NCBI GenBank assembly: GCA_049790315.1
Contig: JBAQYV010000177.1
Coordinates: 1-64,000 of the forward strand
Length of the DNA stretch: 64,000 nt
Source: DASPOJ01 sp049790315
GTDB lineage: Bacteria; Acidobacteriota; Terriglobia; Acidiferrales; UBA7541
Direction of reading: 5' to 3'
The stretch's first letter is position 1; the number at the start of each line of letters is the position of its first letter. The notes under the pieces were generated by a model that saw nothing but the letters and a program-made list of their open reading frames with translations, was not told the origin of the DNA and searched no databases. Position numbers and translations under genes: made by a program. Shown piece after piece: positions 44,204 to 52,408 of this stretch.

Positions 44204-44860
44204 CTAGCCCCCGCGGGCTGCCTGCCGTTGTTCACGAGCTTGCTGCCGAAGCGTTTCTTGCAACAATTCACGGAGCCGCATACGCGCTTTGTGAAGCTGC
44301 GACTTCGAATTGCCGATCGAGCAGTTCATAATTTGCGCGATCTCATTATGTTCGTACCCTTGGATGTCGTGCAGGACGAAGACCGACTTGTACCCGGGCG
44401 GTAACTGCGTAATCGCGCGTTCTAAATGCACGCGATCCACAGAGCCCGTCAGCAAAAGGTCGGGACCGCCGATATCCTTGCGCGGTCCGCCGGATTCTTC
44501 GTCCGGCTCGGTCTCTTCTTCGAGGGAGGTTTCCGCAAGAGTTTTTCTGCGCAGCTTCATCAGCACGACGTTAACCGCCAGCCGATGGAGCCAGGTGGTG
44601 AAGGCTGATTCACCCCGAAACGTGGCGATCTTGCGAAACAACTGCAGGAACGCTTCCTGAGTCAGGTCTTCTGCTTCAGCCGGATTGCTCACCATGCGCA
44701 GACACAAAGCGTAGACGCGGCGGTTATGGAGGCGGTAGATACGCTCAAACGCCTCCGCATTGCCCTGTTGGGCCAGGCGGATGGCGTCTGCCTCCGACAA
44801 CTCCCCGGTTTCACTTCGTCTCGTGCGGGTCACTCTACCCGTCGGGACAACACCCGGCAT
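44204..44860 (-). CDS. ECF-type RNA polymerase sigma factor (right module)
   Basis: From the ATG at 44860 (SD-like GAGGGA about 10 bases upstream) the product has 218 residues. An ATG at 44935 would add 25 residues without a better site. Region 2 is AFERIYRLHNRRVYALCLRM, then AEDLTQEAFLQLFRKIATF and SAFTTWLHRLAVNVVLMKLR. Region 4 is LPPGYKSVFVLHDIQGYEH, then IAQIMNCSIGNSKSQLHKAR. It heads the right module and is probably held by the anti-sigma factor that follows. Confidence 0.92.
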   Translation of the reverse strand: MPGVVPTGRVTRTRRSETGELSEADAIRLAQQGNAEAFERIYRLHNRRVYALCLRMVSNPAEAEDLTQEAFLQLFRKIATFRGESAFTTWLHRLAVNVVLMKLRRKTLAETSLEEETEPDEESGGPRKDIGGPDLLLTGSVDRVHLERAITQLPPGYKSVFVLHDIQGYEHNEIAQIMNCSIGNSKSQLHKARMRLRELLQETLRQQAREQRQAARGG

Positions 44861-45012
44861 AATGGATGCGTCCCTCGCCTCCTGAGTTGTACTGGCCCAA
44901 GCCCGCATGTTACCGATCCGCGCGGGCGGCGGCACCTATCAGATTCATCCCAATCGCCGGGGGTTCGGCTATAACTGGCTTTTAGTATTCTCCGCGGATA
45001 ACGGCCGAACGT

Positions 45013-45672
45013 CTAGCAGGCAAGCGACTTGAGCGAAGGCATACGGGTGATGAGCTTGTCGCGGAATGGTCCAACTTCTTCGCTCGGCAGAACGCAGAAA
45101 AACGACTTCAAAACGACGACAGTTTCCCGCAGGCAGGTATTCAAATCGTAGTCCAGGATTTCCAGAGCCCGGCATTCGCGCTCTACCGTCGCCATAGCAC
45201 GGCCCGTCAGCGCTACGGCCACCGCGCCAGACTCCTTCTGAATTCCGTCCAGCGTCTCCGTAAGGGCGTGCAATTTGTGAAAAAACCTCGATCTACCGTG
45301 GAACAAAACACTCCCTAGAAGATGGTCCGTTCGGGCAATGCGCTGGGGAGTCACGCCGCGGAAATTCACGGCGTCAAGAGGCTCAACGTTCGGCAGAGTG
45401 CCGTAATGACGGCCGTGCTCTTCCATCGCGCACAAGACCCCTTGAAGGCTTGTCGCCAGGCGGTCAAGCAGTCGGGCGAAGATCGTGGCATATTCGCGGG
45501 CATTCATCACGCGTCCTGCCGCCCAGGAATCGAATGCCTCGTTGAGGGTAACGCTCTGGATCACATAGGATGCTTCGAGTTCATCGAGAGCGGCGCCGTA
45601 AAGACGATGGCTGCGTTCGGGCAGCGAAGCGATCCAGTCGCGCTTCACTGTGCCGACACTTGTAGGACGCAT
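45013..45672 (-). CDS. Helical protein of unknown function
   Basis: From the ATG at 45672 the product has 219 residues and is predominantly alpha-helical and soluble, without signal peptide, Cys motif or known signature. Segments such as LYGAALDELEASYVIQSVTL and RVMNAREYATIFARLLDRLA look like helical-bundle helices. GCGGAA lies just before this ATG; the frame is open to 45816 but the extra part is basic and irregular. It is divergent from lysS, with a palindrome upstream. No function can be assigned. Confidence 0.6.
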   Translation of the reverse strand: MRPTSVGTVKRDWIASLPERSHRLYGAALDELEASYVIQSVTLNEAFDSWAAGRVMNAREYATIFARLLDRLATSLQGVLCAMEEHGRHYGTLPNVEPLDAVNFRGVTPQRIARTDHLLGSVLFHGRSRFFHKLHALTETLDGIQKESGAVAVALTGRAMATVERECRALEILDYDLNTCLRETVVVLKSFFCVLPSEEVGPFRDKLITRMPSLKSLAC

Positions 45673-45712
45673 TTTCCGCTGCGGTTGCCCCACGCCCAAG
45701 CCTCCGAGACGC

Positions 45713-45723
45713 GGTATGATACC
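45713..45723. promoter_or_regulatory. Perfect palindrome and extended -10 between divergent genes
   Basis: GGTATGATACC is a perfect 5+1+5 inverted repeat. On the minus strand it reads as TGGTATCAT, an extended -10-like box, about 45 bases before the 45672 start. No good -35 was found. Confidence 0.3.
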
Positions 45724-45853
45724 ACACCATATGTGGATCGCGTTTCGAGACCACTTTAAATATAGCCGGCGAGCATCGCGTGGTGTGTGGTGAGACGAAT
45801 GGGATCGCCGGCGCACGATGGCATGAGAAAAAACACTCGAAAGGACCGCCGCC

Positions 45854-47485
45854 TTGCCGTTTGAACCGCTTGACCAATATTTGCAGCGGCAGAAAAAGCT
45901 CGCGGAAATTGAGGCGCTCGGCTACGAAGCGTATCCGCATCGTTTCGATTCCACGGCCACACCGGGTGAAATCGTAGCGCGCTACGCCGATGTGCCCGCC
46001 ACGGAGCTCGATGCGAAGAAACCGTCGGTGCGCGTCGCGGGGCGCATCATGACATTGCGCCTGCACGGCAAGGCGGGCTTCGCGCACATCGCCGGGGACG
46101 GCCAGCGAGTGCAGATTTACGTGAAGCTCGACATTGTCGGCGAGCGCGCTTTTAAGTTTTTCCAATTGCTGGACCTGGGCGATTCGATCGGCGTCTCGGG
46201 GCACATCTTCCGCACGAAAACCGGCGAGCTGACAGTGTGGGTGGAGCAGCTCAGCTTGCTTGCGAAAGCTCTGTTGCCGCTCCCGGAAAAATGGCACGGA
46301 TTGTCCGATCGCGAACGGCGCTATCGCCAGCGGTACCTCGATCTGATCGTGAATGAAGATTCGCGGCGCGTATTTATGCGGCGCGCGCAGATCGTGCGCG
46401 AGCTGCGCCGCTTTTTCGACACGCACGGCTACATCGAAGTGGAAACGCCAATGATGCAAGCGATCGCCGGGGGCGCGGCGGCGCGCCCGTTTGTAACGCA
46501 TCACAACACGCTGGACCTCGATCTTTATCTGCGCATCGCGCCCGAGCTGTACTTGAAACGATTGATCGTCGGCGGACTCGATCGCGTTTACGAAATCAAC
46601 CGCAACTTCCGCAATGAAGGGATTTCGACGCAGCACAATCCCGAATTCACCATGCTCGAGTTCTATCAGGCCTACGGCGATTATCGCGATCTGATGTCGC
46701 TTACGGAGGAATTGTTCGCCGTGCTCGCGCGGCAGCTTTACGACACCACGATCATTCGATTCGGCGAGCACGAAATCGACCTGGGCCGCTGGCAACGCCT
46801 CACCATGCGCGAAGCCATCGCGCGCTATTGGCCCGCTGCCGCTGCGCCGCCAACGATTGAGGAATTATCCGCACCCGGCGGCGCGCATTCCGCCGCGGCG
46901 CGATTCAACGCCTGGGCAGCCGGAAACCGTCCGGCCCCATCGGCCGACGGCGCACCGTCAATCGCCGGCGCCGATCCGATCGGCGGCCTCGAGAAAATGA
47001 CGGATGGCGAAGTAACGGGCGTGTTGTTTGAGACAGTTGCCGAACACAAGCTGATTCAGCCGACGATCGTGTACGACTTCCCTACCGACATTTCGCCGCT
47101 TGCTAAATGCAAGCCGGGCGATCCGTCGCTCGTGGAGCGCTTTGAAATCTTTATCGTGGGCATGGAGTTTGGCAATGCTTTCTCGGAGCTGAACGATCCG
47201 GCGGAGCAAGAACGCCGGTTCGAGACGCAAGTGAAACAGGGGAGCGCGGATGCGCCACGCGAAGTCGATTTCGATTATGTGCGCGCTCTCGCGCACGGCA
47301 TGCCACCTACGGCGGGCGAGGGCATCGGAATCGACCGGCTGACAATGCTGCTGACGGATTCGCATTCGATTCGCGACGTGATCTTGTTTCCGCTGCTGCG
47401 CCCAGAAGCTAAAGACGGAGTGGCGTCCGAAGCTGACGGTGACCGCGGCGCGCCGCAAAGCGGCTCCTCCCCGAAAACGCCATGA
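45854..47485 (+). CDS. lysS: Lysine--tRNA ligase, class II
   Basis: The 543-residue protein starts at a TTG (AAGGA at 45841). It has an N-terminal OB-fold anticodon domain (VRVAGRIMTLRLHGKAGFAH) and class II motifs: motif 1 near YIEVETPMMQAIAGGAAARP, motif 2 FRNEGISTQHNPEFTMLEFY, and motif 3 GEGIGIDRLTMLLTDS. An Ala/Pro-rich insert of about 40 residues (roughly 328-370, APSADGAPS) lies between motifs 2 and 3, and the C-terminus has an extra low-complexity tail. It charges tRNA-Lys. The stop overlaps the next gene as ATGA. Confidence 0.95.
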   Translation: MPFEPLDQYLQRQKKLAEIEALGYEAYPHRFDSTATPGEIVARYADVPATELDAKKPSVRVAGRIMTLRLHGKAGFAHIAGDGQRVQIYVKLDIVGERAFKFFQLLDLGDSIGVSGHIFRTKTGELTVWVEQLSLLAKALLPLPEKWHGLSDRERRYRQRYLDLIVNEDSRRVFMRRAQIVRELRRFFDTHGYIEVETPMMQAIAGGAAARPFVTHHNTLDLDLYLRIAPELYLKRLIVGGLDRVYEINRNFRNEGISTQHNPEFTMLEFYQAYGDYRDLMSLTEELFAVLARQLYDTTIIRFGEHEIDLGRWQRLTMREAIARYWPAAAAPPTIEELSAPGGAHSAAARFNAWAAGNRPAPSADGAPSIAGADPIGGLEKMTDGEVTGVLFETVAEHKLIQPTIVYDFPTDISPLAKCKPGDPSLVERFEIFIVGMEFGNAFSELNDPAEQERRFETQVKQGSADAPREVDFDYVRALAHGMPPTAGEGIGIDRLTMLLTDSHSIRDVILFPLLRPEAKDGVASEADGDRGAPQSGSSPKTP

Positions 47486-48711
47486 GGTTCGCCTGGTTCG
47501 TGGCGCGCCGCTATCTGCGTTCGCAACATCGTCCGGCAGTGTTGCGCTTGGTCACCTGGCTTGCGACGCTCGGCGTTGCGGCGGGCGTGGGAACACTTGT
47601 AATAGCGCTGTCGATGAATACCGGCTTCCGACACACCTTTCAGGATCGTCTGCTCGGCGTCACCGCGCACGTCAATCTTTCACGACCCGATTCCGAAGGA
47701 ATCGAAGACTATCGAGCGCTGGGCGAGCGGCTCGGACACACGCCGGGCGTACGCTCCGTTGCACCGGCGATGTATTTGACGGTGTTACTGGTCGCCCCGG
47801 GAGGGCGGTCTCGCGGCGTCGTGATCAAGGGAGTGGACCCTGAAATCGAGCGCGCGTCGGACGAAGCGATGCGCCGGGTGACCTCGGGCAGCGCCGATTT
47901 CGCGGCCGATGCGAATGGCTTCGACGCCATTCTGATCGGGCAAATGCTGGCGGACGACCTGGGAATCGAAGCCGGAGACTACGTTACGCTGATGAGCCCG
48001 AATGGAAGCTTGACGCCCTTCGGCGAGATGCCGCGCTCACGGCGGTTTCGCGTGGCGGGGATTTTCAATTCCGGATTCTACGATTACGACGCGAATTGGG
48101 GATTCATCACTTTGCCGGCTGCGCAAGGTCTGGACGGCGTAGGCGACGTCGCGAGCGTTCTTGAATTTCGGCTGGCCGACCCGGACCGCTCCGAGCAAGC
48201 GGCGCGCGAACTCGAAAGCGAAGCCGGCCCCGGCTATCTGGCGAGCACATGGCAGGATGAGAATCGCGCTCTATTTCGCGCGCTACGTTTTGAAAAACTA
48301 ATCACAGCGCTGTTCATTGGATTGATCACATTCGTCGCCGGCCTGAACATTTTGGTGGTTCTCGCGATGACGGTGAGCGATCGCGCGCGCGATATCGCCG
48401 TGCTCACCGCGATGGGCGCGCGGCGCACGCAAGTACGCGACGTTTTCATCCTGCAAGGCCTGGCCATCGGCGCATTCGGAACGCTCACTGGCTTGGCGGG
48501 TGGATATTTGCTGTCCTGGGTCGCGGGAACCTACAGACTAATTCCGCTTGATCCCCAGGTCTACTCCGTTCCCTACGTCCCATTTCAGCCGAACGGCCTT
48601 GACGCCATCTGGATCGGCGCCGCCGCGCTCGCGATTTGCCTGGCGGCGACGATGGTTCCAGCGCGCGCCGCAGTGCGGCTATTGCCGGTTGAAATACTGC
48701 GTTACGAATAG
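47482..48711 (+). CDS. LolC/LolE-type ABC transporter permease
   Basis: The 409-residue product has the FtsX/MacB-like permease layout: one N-terminal helix (WFVARRYLRSQHRPAVLRLV, then the helix), a large periplasmic domain, and three C-terminal helices around residues 270-400. MTVSDRARDIAVLTAMGARR is the coupling-helix segment. LolCE with LolD releases lipoproteins from the inner membrane to LolA. Only one permease gene is present, so it may form a homodimer (LolF-like). It is coupled to lysS by ATGA; a LolD-type gene follows at a distance of about 375 bases. Confidence 0.88.
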   Translation: MRFAWFVARRYLRSQHRPAVLRLVTWLATLGVAAGVGTLVIALSMNTGFRHTFQDRLLGVTAHVNLSRPDSEGIEDYRALGERLGHTPGVRSVAPAMYLTVLLVAPGGRSRGVVIKGVDPEIERASDEAMRRVTSGSADFAADANGFDAILIGQMLADDLGIEAGDYVTLMSPNGSLTPFGEMPRSRRFRVAGIFNSGFYDYDANWGFITLPAAQGLDGVGDVASVLEFRLADPDRSEQAARELESEAGPGYLASTWQDENRALFRALRFEKLITALFIGLITFVAGLNILVVLAMTVSDRARDIAVLTAMGARRTQVRDVFILQGLAIGAFGTLTGLAGGYLLSWVAGTYRLIPLDPQVYSVPYVPFQPNGLDAIWIGAAALAICLAATMVPARAAVRLLPVEILRYE

Positions 48712-49086
48712 CTAACCTCACGCTCGCGCCGCACCAAACCGAGTTTGGCGTGTCATGTGCTCCTTCTAATCCCGACGATTGCTATCGATCCGATTTCCGC
48801 CGCGTCAGCCTCGTCGGCAGGCGCCTCGATCGTGTTACAATCGCCTTTAGGTCAAGGGTTTACGGGTTCGCCGGTCGGTGGCGCCAAATGGCTGAAGCAG
48901 CGGAGGGAAATACGCTGGACAAAACTGGCAAGGGTTAGGCCAGCGGGTTGCCACTTTTCGACATTTCACCGGGCCCGGAAGACAAAGCGGCGCTGTTTAG
49001 AGGCATCTAATTAGAGCGGGGATGCCCGAAAAAACCGCATTTTACGAGTGGGGCGCGGCAAGTTCCTGGCTGGAGAAATCGATCCG
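48712..49086. other. Gap between permease and ATPase genes, no gene seen
   Basis: The stretch holds no long frame with protein-like composition. It contains a possible promoter (48814-48841) and otherwise nothing that I can assign. A gap this long inside what should be a lolC-lolD operon is unexpected. Confidence 0.5.
48814..48841 (+). promoter_or_regulatory. possible promoter for the LolD-type gene
   Basis: TCGGCA (48814-48819), a 16-base spacer and TACAAT (48836-48841, five of six) point towards the ATPase gene at 49087, leaving a leader of about 240 bases. Confidence 0.3.
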
Positions 49087-49881
49087 ATGATGCAGAGCTC
49101 AGCAGCGACGACATCACGGGAAAACTACCGAGAATTGAGCCGCGCGACGCGCGCGCAGCCGGACGCGGGCCCGGAAATCGTCCTGGAAGCGCGCGGCCTG
49201 CGCAAAATTTATGGTGCGGGTCCGGCGAAGATCACGGTGCTCGATGGCGTGGACTTCGTGCTCGAACGCGGTGAGATGGTTGCGATCGTGGCGCCGTCCG
49301 GCGCGGGAAAAAGTACGTTTTTGCACTTGCTGGCGGCGCTAGACACGCCAACGAGCGGTACAGTATACTTCGGCTCGAAAGCGATAGAAACTTTGCGCGA
49401 ACAGGAGCTTGCGGATTATCGCAACCGCGCTATCGGTTTTGTCTGGCAACGTCATCACCTGCTGGCGGATTTCACGGCCGCGGAAAACGTCGCCATGCCC
49501 CTGCTAATGCGGGGTCGGGCCACGAAGGAAAGTCTGGCGGAAGCCAGACGGTGGCTTGCAGAAGTGGGCTTAGCGGAGCGGGCGGATCACCTGGCTGGTC
49601 AACTTTCCGGCGGTGAGCAACAGAGAGCGGCGATCGCCCGGGCACTGGTGCACGAACCGGCCGTTTTATTGGCGGATGAACCGACCGGGAATCTTGACGA
49701 GCGCAACGCAAGCGGAGTTTTTGAACAAATGCGCCAGCTTTGCAGGGCGCATCGGCTCACGTCCGTACTGGCGACGCACAACTGGACTCTGGCTCGGCAG
49801 GCAGATCGCATGCTGCAGCTAGAAAACGGGGTGCTTCGTCCGGTTTCAGAAACCTCTAACGGCCCTGGCACTGCTGTCTGA
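49087..49881 (+). CDS. lolD: LolD-type ABC transporter ATPase
   Basis: I choose the ATG at 49087 with GGAG at 49072-49075; a GTG upstream at 49048 is possible. The 264-residue protein has about 40 extra N-terminal residues, then a MacB/LolD-family ATPase: Walker A APSGAGKSTFLHLLAALD, signature LSGGEQQRAAIARALVHEP, Walker B VLLADEPTGNLDE. It likely drives the LolC/E-type permease encoded upstream. A 20-base gap leads to clpC. Confidence 0.88.
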   Translation: MMQSSAATTSRENYRELSRATRAQPDAGPEIVLEARGLRKIYGAGPAKITVLDGVDFVLERGEMVAIVAPSGAGKSTFLHLLAALDTPTSGTVYFGSKAIETLREQELADYRNRAIGFVWQRHHLLADFTAAENVAMPLLMRGRATKESLAEARRWLAEVGLAERADHLAGQLSGGEQQRAAIARALVHEPAVLLADEPTGNLDERNASGVFEQMRQLCRAHRLTSVLATHNWTLARQADRMLQLENGVLRPVSETSNGPGTAV

Positions 49882-49901
49882 GGGGAGAAACGAGCGGAAA
49901 C

Positions 49902-52328
49902 GTGTTTGAACGTTACACGGAAAAAGCGCGTCGCGTGATCTTCTTCGCGAGGTATGAGGCCAGCCAGTACGGCAGCCCCTACATCGAGACGGAGCATTTG
50001 CTGTTGGGATTGATGCGCGAAGACAAAGCGCTCGCCAACAGATTTCTGCGCGCGCACGGCTCGATCGAATCCATTCGCAAGGAAATTGAATCGCGAATCA
50101 CCATTCGCGAACGCATCTCCACCTCGGTGGAAGTTCCGCTCAGCCAGGAATCGAAGCGCATTCTGAATTACGCCACCGAAGAAGCGGAACGACTCGGTCA
50201 CAAGCACGTTGGTACCGAGCATCTGCTGCTGGGAATTCTGCGCGAAGAAAAGTGCTTCGGCGCGGAAATTCTTCAGGAGCGCGGGTTGCGGCTTTCCGCG
50301 CTGCGCGAGGAAATGGCGCGCTCGGCGGGAGAAAAAGCTCCGGCGAATCGGCCCAAGGAAACTTCGCTCCTGGCCGAATTCAGCCGCGATCTCACGCAAT
50401 CGGCCCTGGAAGGCCAACTCGATCCCCTGGTCGGACGCGAACGCGAAGTCGAGCGCGTGATCCAGATCTTGTGCCGCCGCACGAAAAACAATCCTGTGCT
50501 GATCGGCGAGCCGGGCGTAGGCAAAACTGCCATCGTCGAAGGCTTGGCGCAGCGCATTTCCGACGGCGATGTGCCGCCATTTCTTGCCGACAAGCGAATT
50601 CTCTCGCTCGATCTTTCCCTGATCGTCGCCGGCACGAAGTATCGCGGGCAATTTGAAGAACGCCTGAAGACCATCATGAAAGAATTGATGGAAAATCAGA
50701 ACGCCATCCTCTTCATCGACGAGTTGCACACACTGGTGGGCGCGGGTTCGGCCGAAGGGTCGCTGGATGCAGCCAACATTTTGAAGCCGGCTCTTTCGCG
50801 CGGCGAAATTCAGTGCATCGGCGCGACGACACCTGGTGAATATCGCAAATCTGTCGAGAAAGACCGCTCACTCGAGCGCCGCTTTCAATCCGTAAAAGTC
50901 GCGGCACCCAGCGAGGATGACGCCATTCGCGTTCTCGAAGGCGTACGCGAACGCTACGAAAAATTTCACGCCGTCACATACACGGAAGAAGCGATTCGCT
51001 ACGCCGTCTATCTTTCCAGCCGCTATATTCCCGACCGCTTCCTGCCCGATAAGGCCGTGGACCTGATCGACGAAGCAGGCGCGCGCGTAAAGCTGCGCCA
51101 GGCCACGCTGCCCGACGAAGTCGCCGAAGTGCAGAAGCGCGTGAAATTCATCACGCATCGCATGGAAACGGCCATCGCCAATCACGAATTTGAAAAGGCG
51201 CGCTTCTATTCCGAAGAAGAGCGCAAGGAAAAGGAAAATCTCCGACAGGTCCGCGACCGGCTGAAGCTCGATGAGTCCACTGCTGGCGTGGTCACACGCG
51301 AAGACATCGAAGAGGTTGTCGCGCGCTGGACCGGAATCACCGTCACCTCGATCAAGGAAGACGAACAACAGAAACTTCTGCGCATCGAAGTGGAGTTGCA
51401 CAAGCGCATCATCAGCCAGGCGCGAGCCATCACCGCGCTCGCGCGAGCCATTCGCCGCAGCCGTGCCGGCCTAAAAGCTCCGGGCCGCCCTGTCGGCTGC
51501 TTCCTGTTTCTCGGACCCACGGGCGTCGGCAAAACAGAGGTGGCGCGGCGCTTGGCGGAATTCCTATTTGGCAGCGAAAAATCGTTGATTCGCTTCGATA
51601 TGTCCGAGTACATGGAAAAGCACTCGGTGTCGAAGCTGATCGGCGCGCCTCCAGGCTACGTGGGCTATGAAGAAGGCGGCCAATTGACGGAACGCGTTCG
51701 GCGCACGCCATACGCCGTGATCCTGCTCGATGAAATCGAGAAAGCCCATTCCGACGTCTACAACATTTTGCTGCAAGTTTTTGAAGATGGGCAATTGACC
51801 GACGGACTCGGCAACACGGTGGATTTCCGCAATACGATCGTGATCATGACCTCAAACCTTGGCGCGCGCCACTTGCAGAAGCGCCAAACGATGGGTTTTC
51901 AATCCGGCACCGACGAAGCCGGGGACAAGAGCATGGAAGACATGGTCTTGTCCGAAGTCAAGCGCGTTTTCAATCCGGAATTTTTGAATCGGCTCGATGA
52001 AGTGATTCTGTTCAGCCCGCTGACCGATGAAGACTTGTTGCGCATCATCGATCTGCTGGTCGGCATGATCAACGACACCTTGATCCATCGTCAGGTGCAA
52101 ATCGTCCTGACGCCGGAAGCAAGCCAGTGGATTCTCGAGAAAACTTGCGGCGATCGTAATTACGGAGCACGCCCACTCCGCCGCGCGCTGCAGAAATACG
52201 TCGAAGACCCGCTGTCGGAAGCGCTCATTCAGGGGGGCCTGCAACGTCCGGCGACGCTCGAAGCGTTCGTCTCCGGCGACGAGCTTGGTTTCCGACCGGT
52301 AGTCGAAGCAACCCCGGTTACCCACTGA
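49902..52328 (+). CDS. clpC: ATP-dependent Clp protease ATPase subunit ClpC
   Basis: The 808-residue Hsp100 protein has the ClpC order. The Clp N domain covers about 1-150 (FERYTEKARRVIFFARYEAS). D1 Walker A is GEPGVGKTAIVEGLAQ at about 200, a UVR-type middle segment runs around 410-450 (HEFEKARFYSEEERKEKENL), and D2 Walker A is LGPTGVGKTEVARRLA at about 538. LDEIEKAHSDVYNILLQ is the D2 Walker B. It unfolds substrates for ClpP. The start is GTG. No ctsR, mcsA or mcsB lies beside it, unlike in Firmicutes. Confidence 0.95.
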   Translation: MFERYTEKARRVIFFARYEASQYGSPYIETEHLLLGLMREDKALANRFLRAHGSIESIRKEIESRITIRERISTSVEVPLSQESKRILNYATEEAERLGHKHVGTEHLLLGILREEKCFGAEILQERGLRLSALREEMARSAGEKAPANRPKETSLLAEFSRDLTQSALEGQLDPLVGREREVERVIQILCRRTKNNPVLIGEPGVGKTAIVEGLAQRISDGDVPPFLADKRILSLDLSLIVAGTKYRGQFEERLKTIMKELMENQNAILFIDELHTLVGAGSAEGSLDAANILKPALSRGEIQCIGATTPGEYRKSVEKDRSLERRFQSVKVAAPSEDDAIRVLEGVRERYEKFHAVTYTEEAIRYAVYLSSRYIPDRFLPDKAVDLIDEAGARVKLRQATLPDEVAEVQKRVKFITHRMETAIANHEFEKARFYSEEERKEKENLRQVRDRLKLDESTAGVVTREDIEEVVARWTGITVTSIKEDEQQKLLRIEVELHKRIISQARAITALARAIRRSRAGLKAPGRPVGCFLFLGPTGVGKTEVARRLAEFLFGSEKSLIRFDMSEYMEKHSVSKLIGAPPGYVGYEEGGQLTERVRRTPYAVILLDEIEKAHSDVYNILLQVFEDGQLTDGLGNTVDFRNTIVIMTSNLGARHLQKRQTMGFQSGTDEAGDKSMEDMVLSEVKRVFNPEFLNRLDEVILFSPLTDEDLLRIIDLLVGMINDTLIHRQVQIVLTPEASQWILEKTCGDRNYGARPLRRALQKYVEDPLSEALIQGGLQRPATLEAFVSGDELGFRPVVEATPVTH

Positions 52329-52345
52329 CGAATCCTATGCGGGCA

Positions 52346-52370
52346 GGCCGGACCTACCACTGAGCCGGCC
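52346..52370. repeat. GGCCGG/CCGGCC inverted repeat before bamA
   Basis: Perfect 6-base arms (52346-52351 and 52365-52370) flank a 13-base loop in the 80-base clpC-bamA gap. No T tract follows, so a processing or weak attenuation role is as likely as termination. Confidence 0.25.
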
Positions 52371-52408
52371 GGGGAGCAGGGACACTCTTGTTTTGGGGGA
52401 AGGCGGCC

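Noticed and set aside
48885..48938. Sixteen-codon frame starting ATGGCTGAAGC in the gap before lolD
   Set aside because: It has a weak ribosome site and no sign of conservation that I can judge from one sequence.
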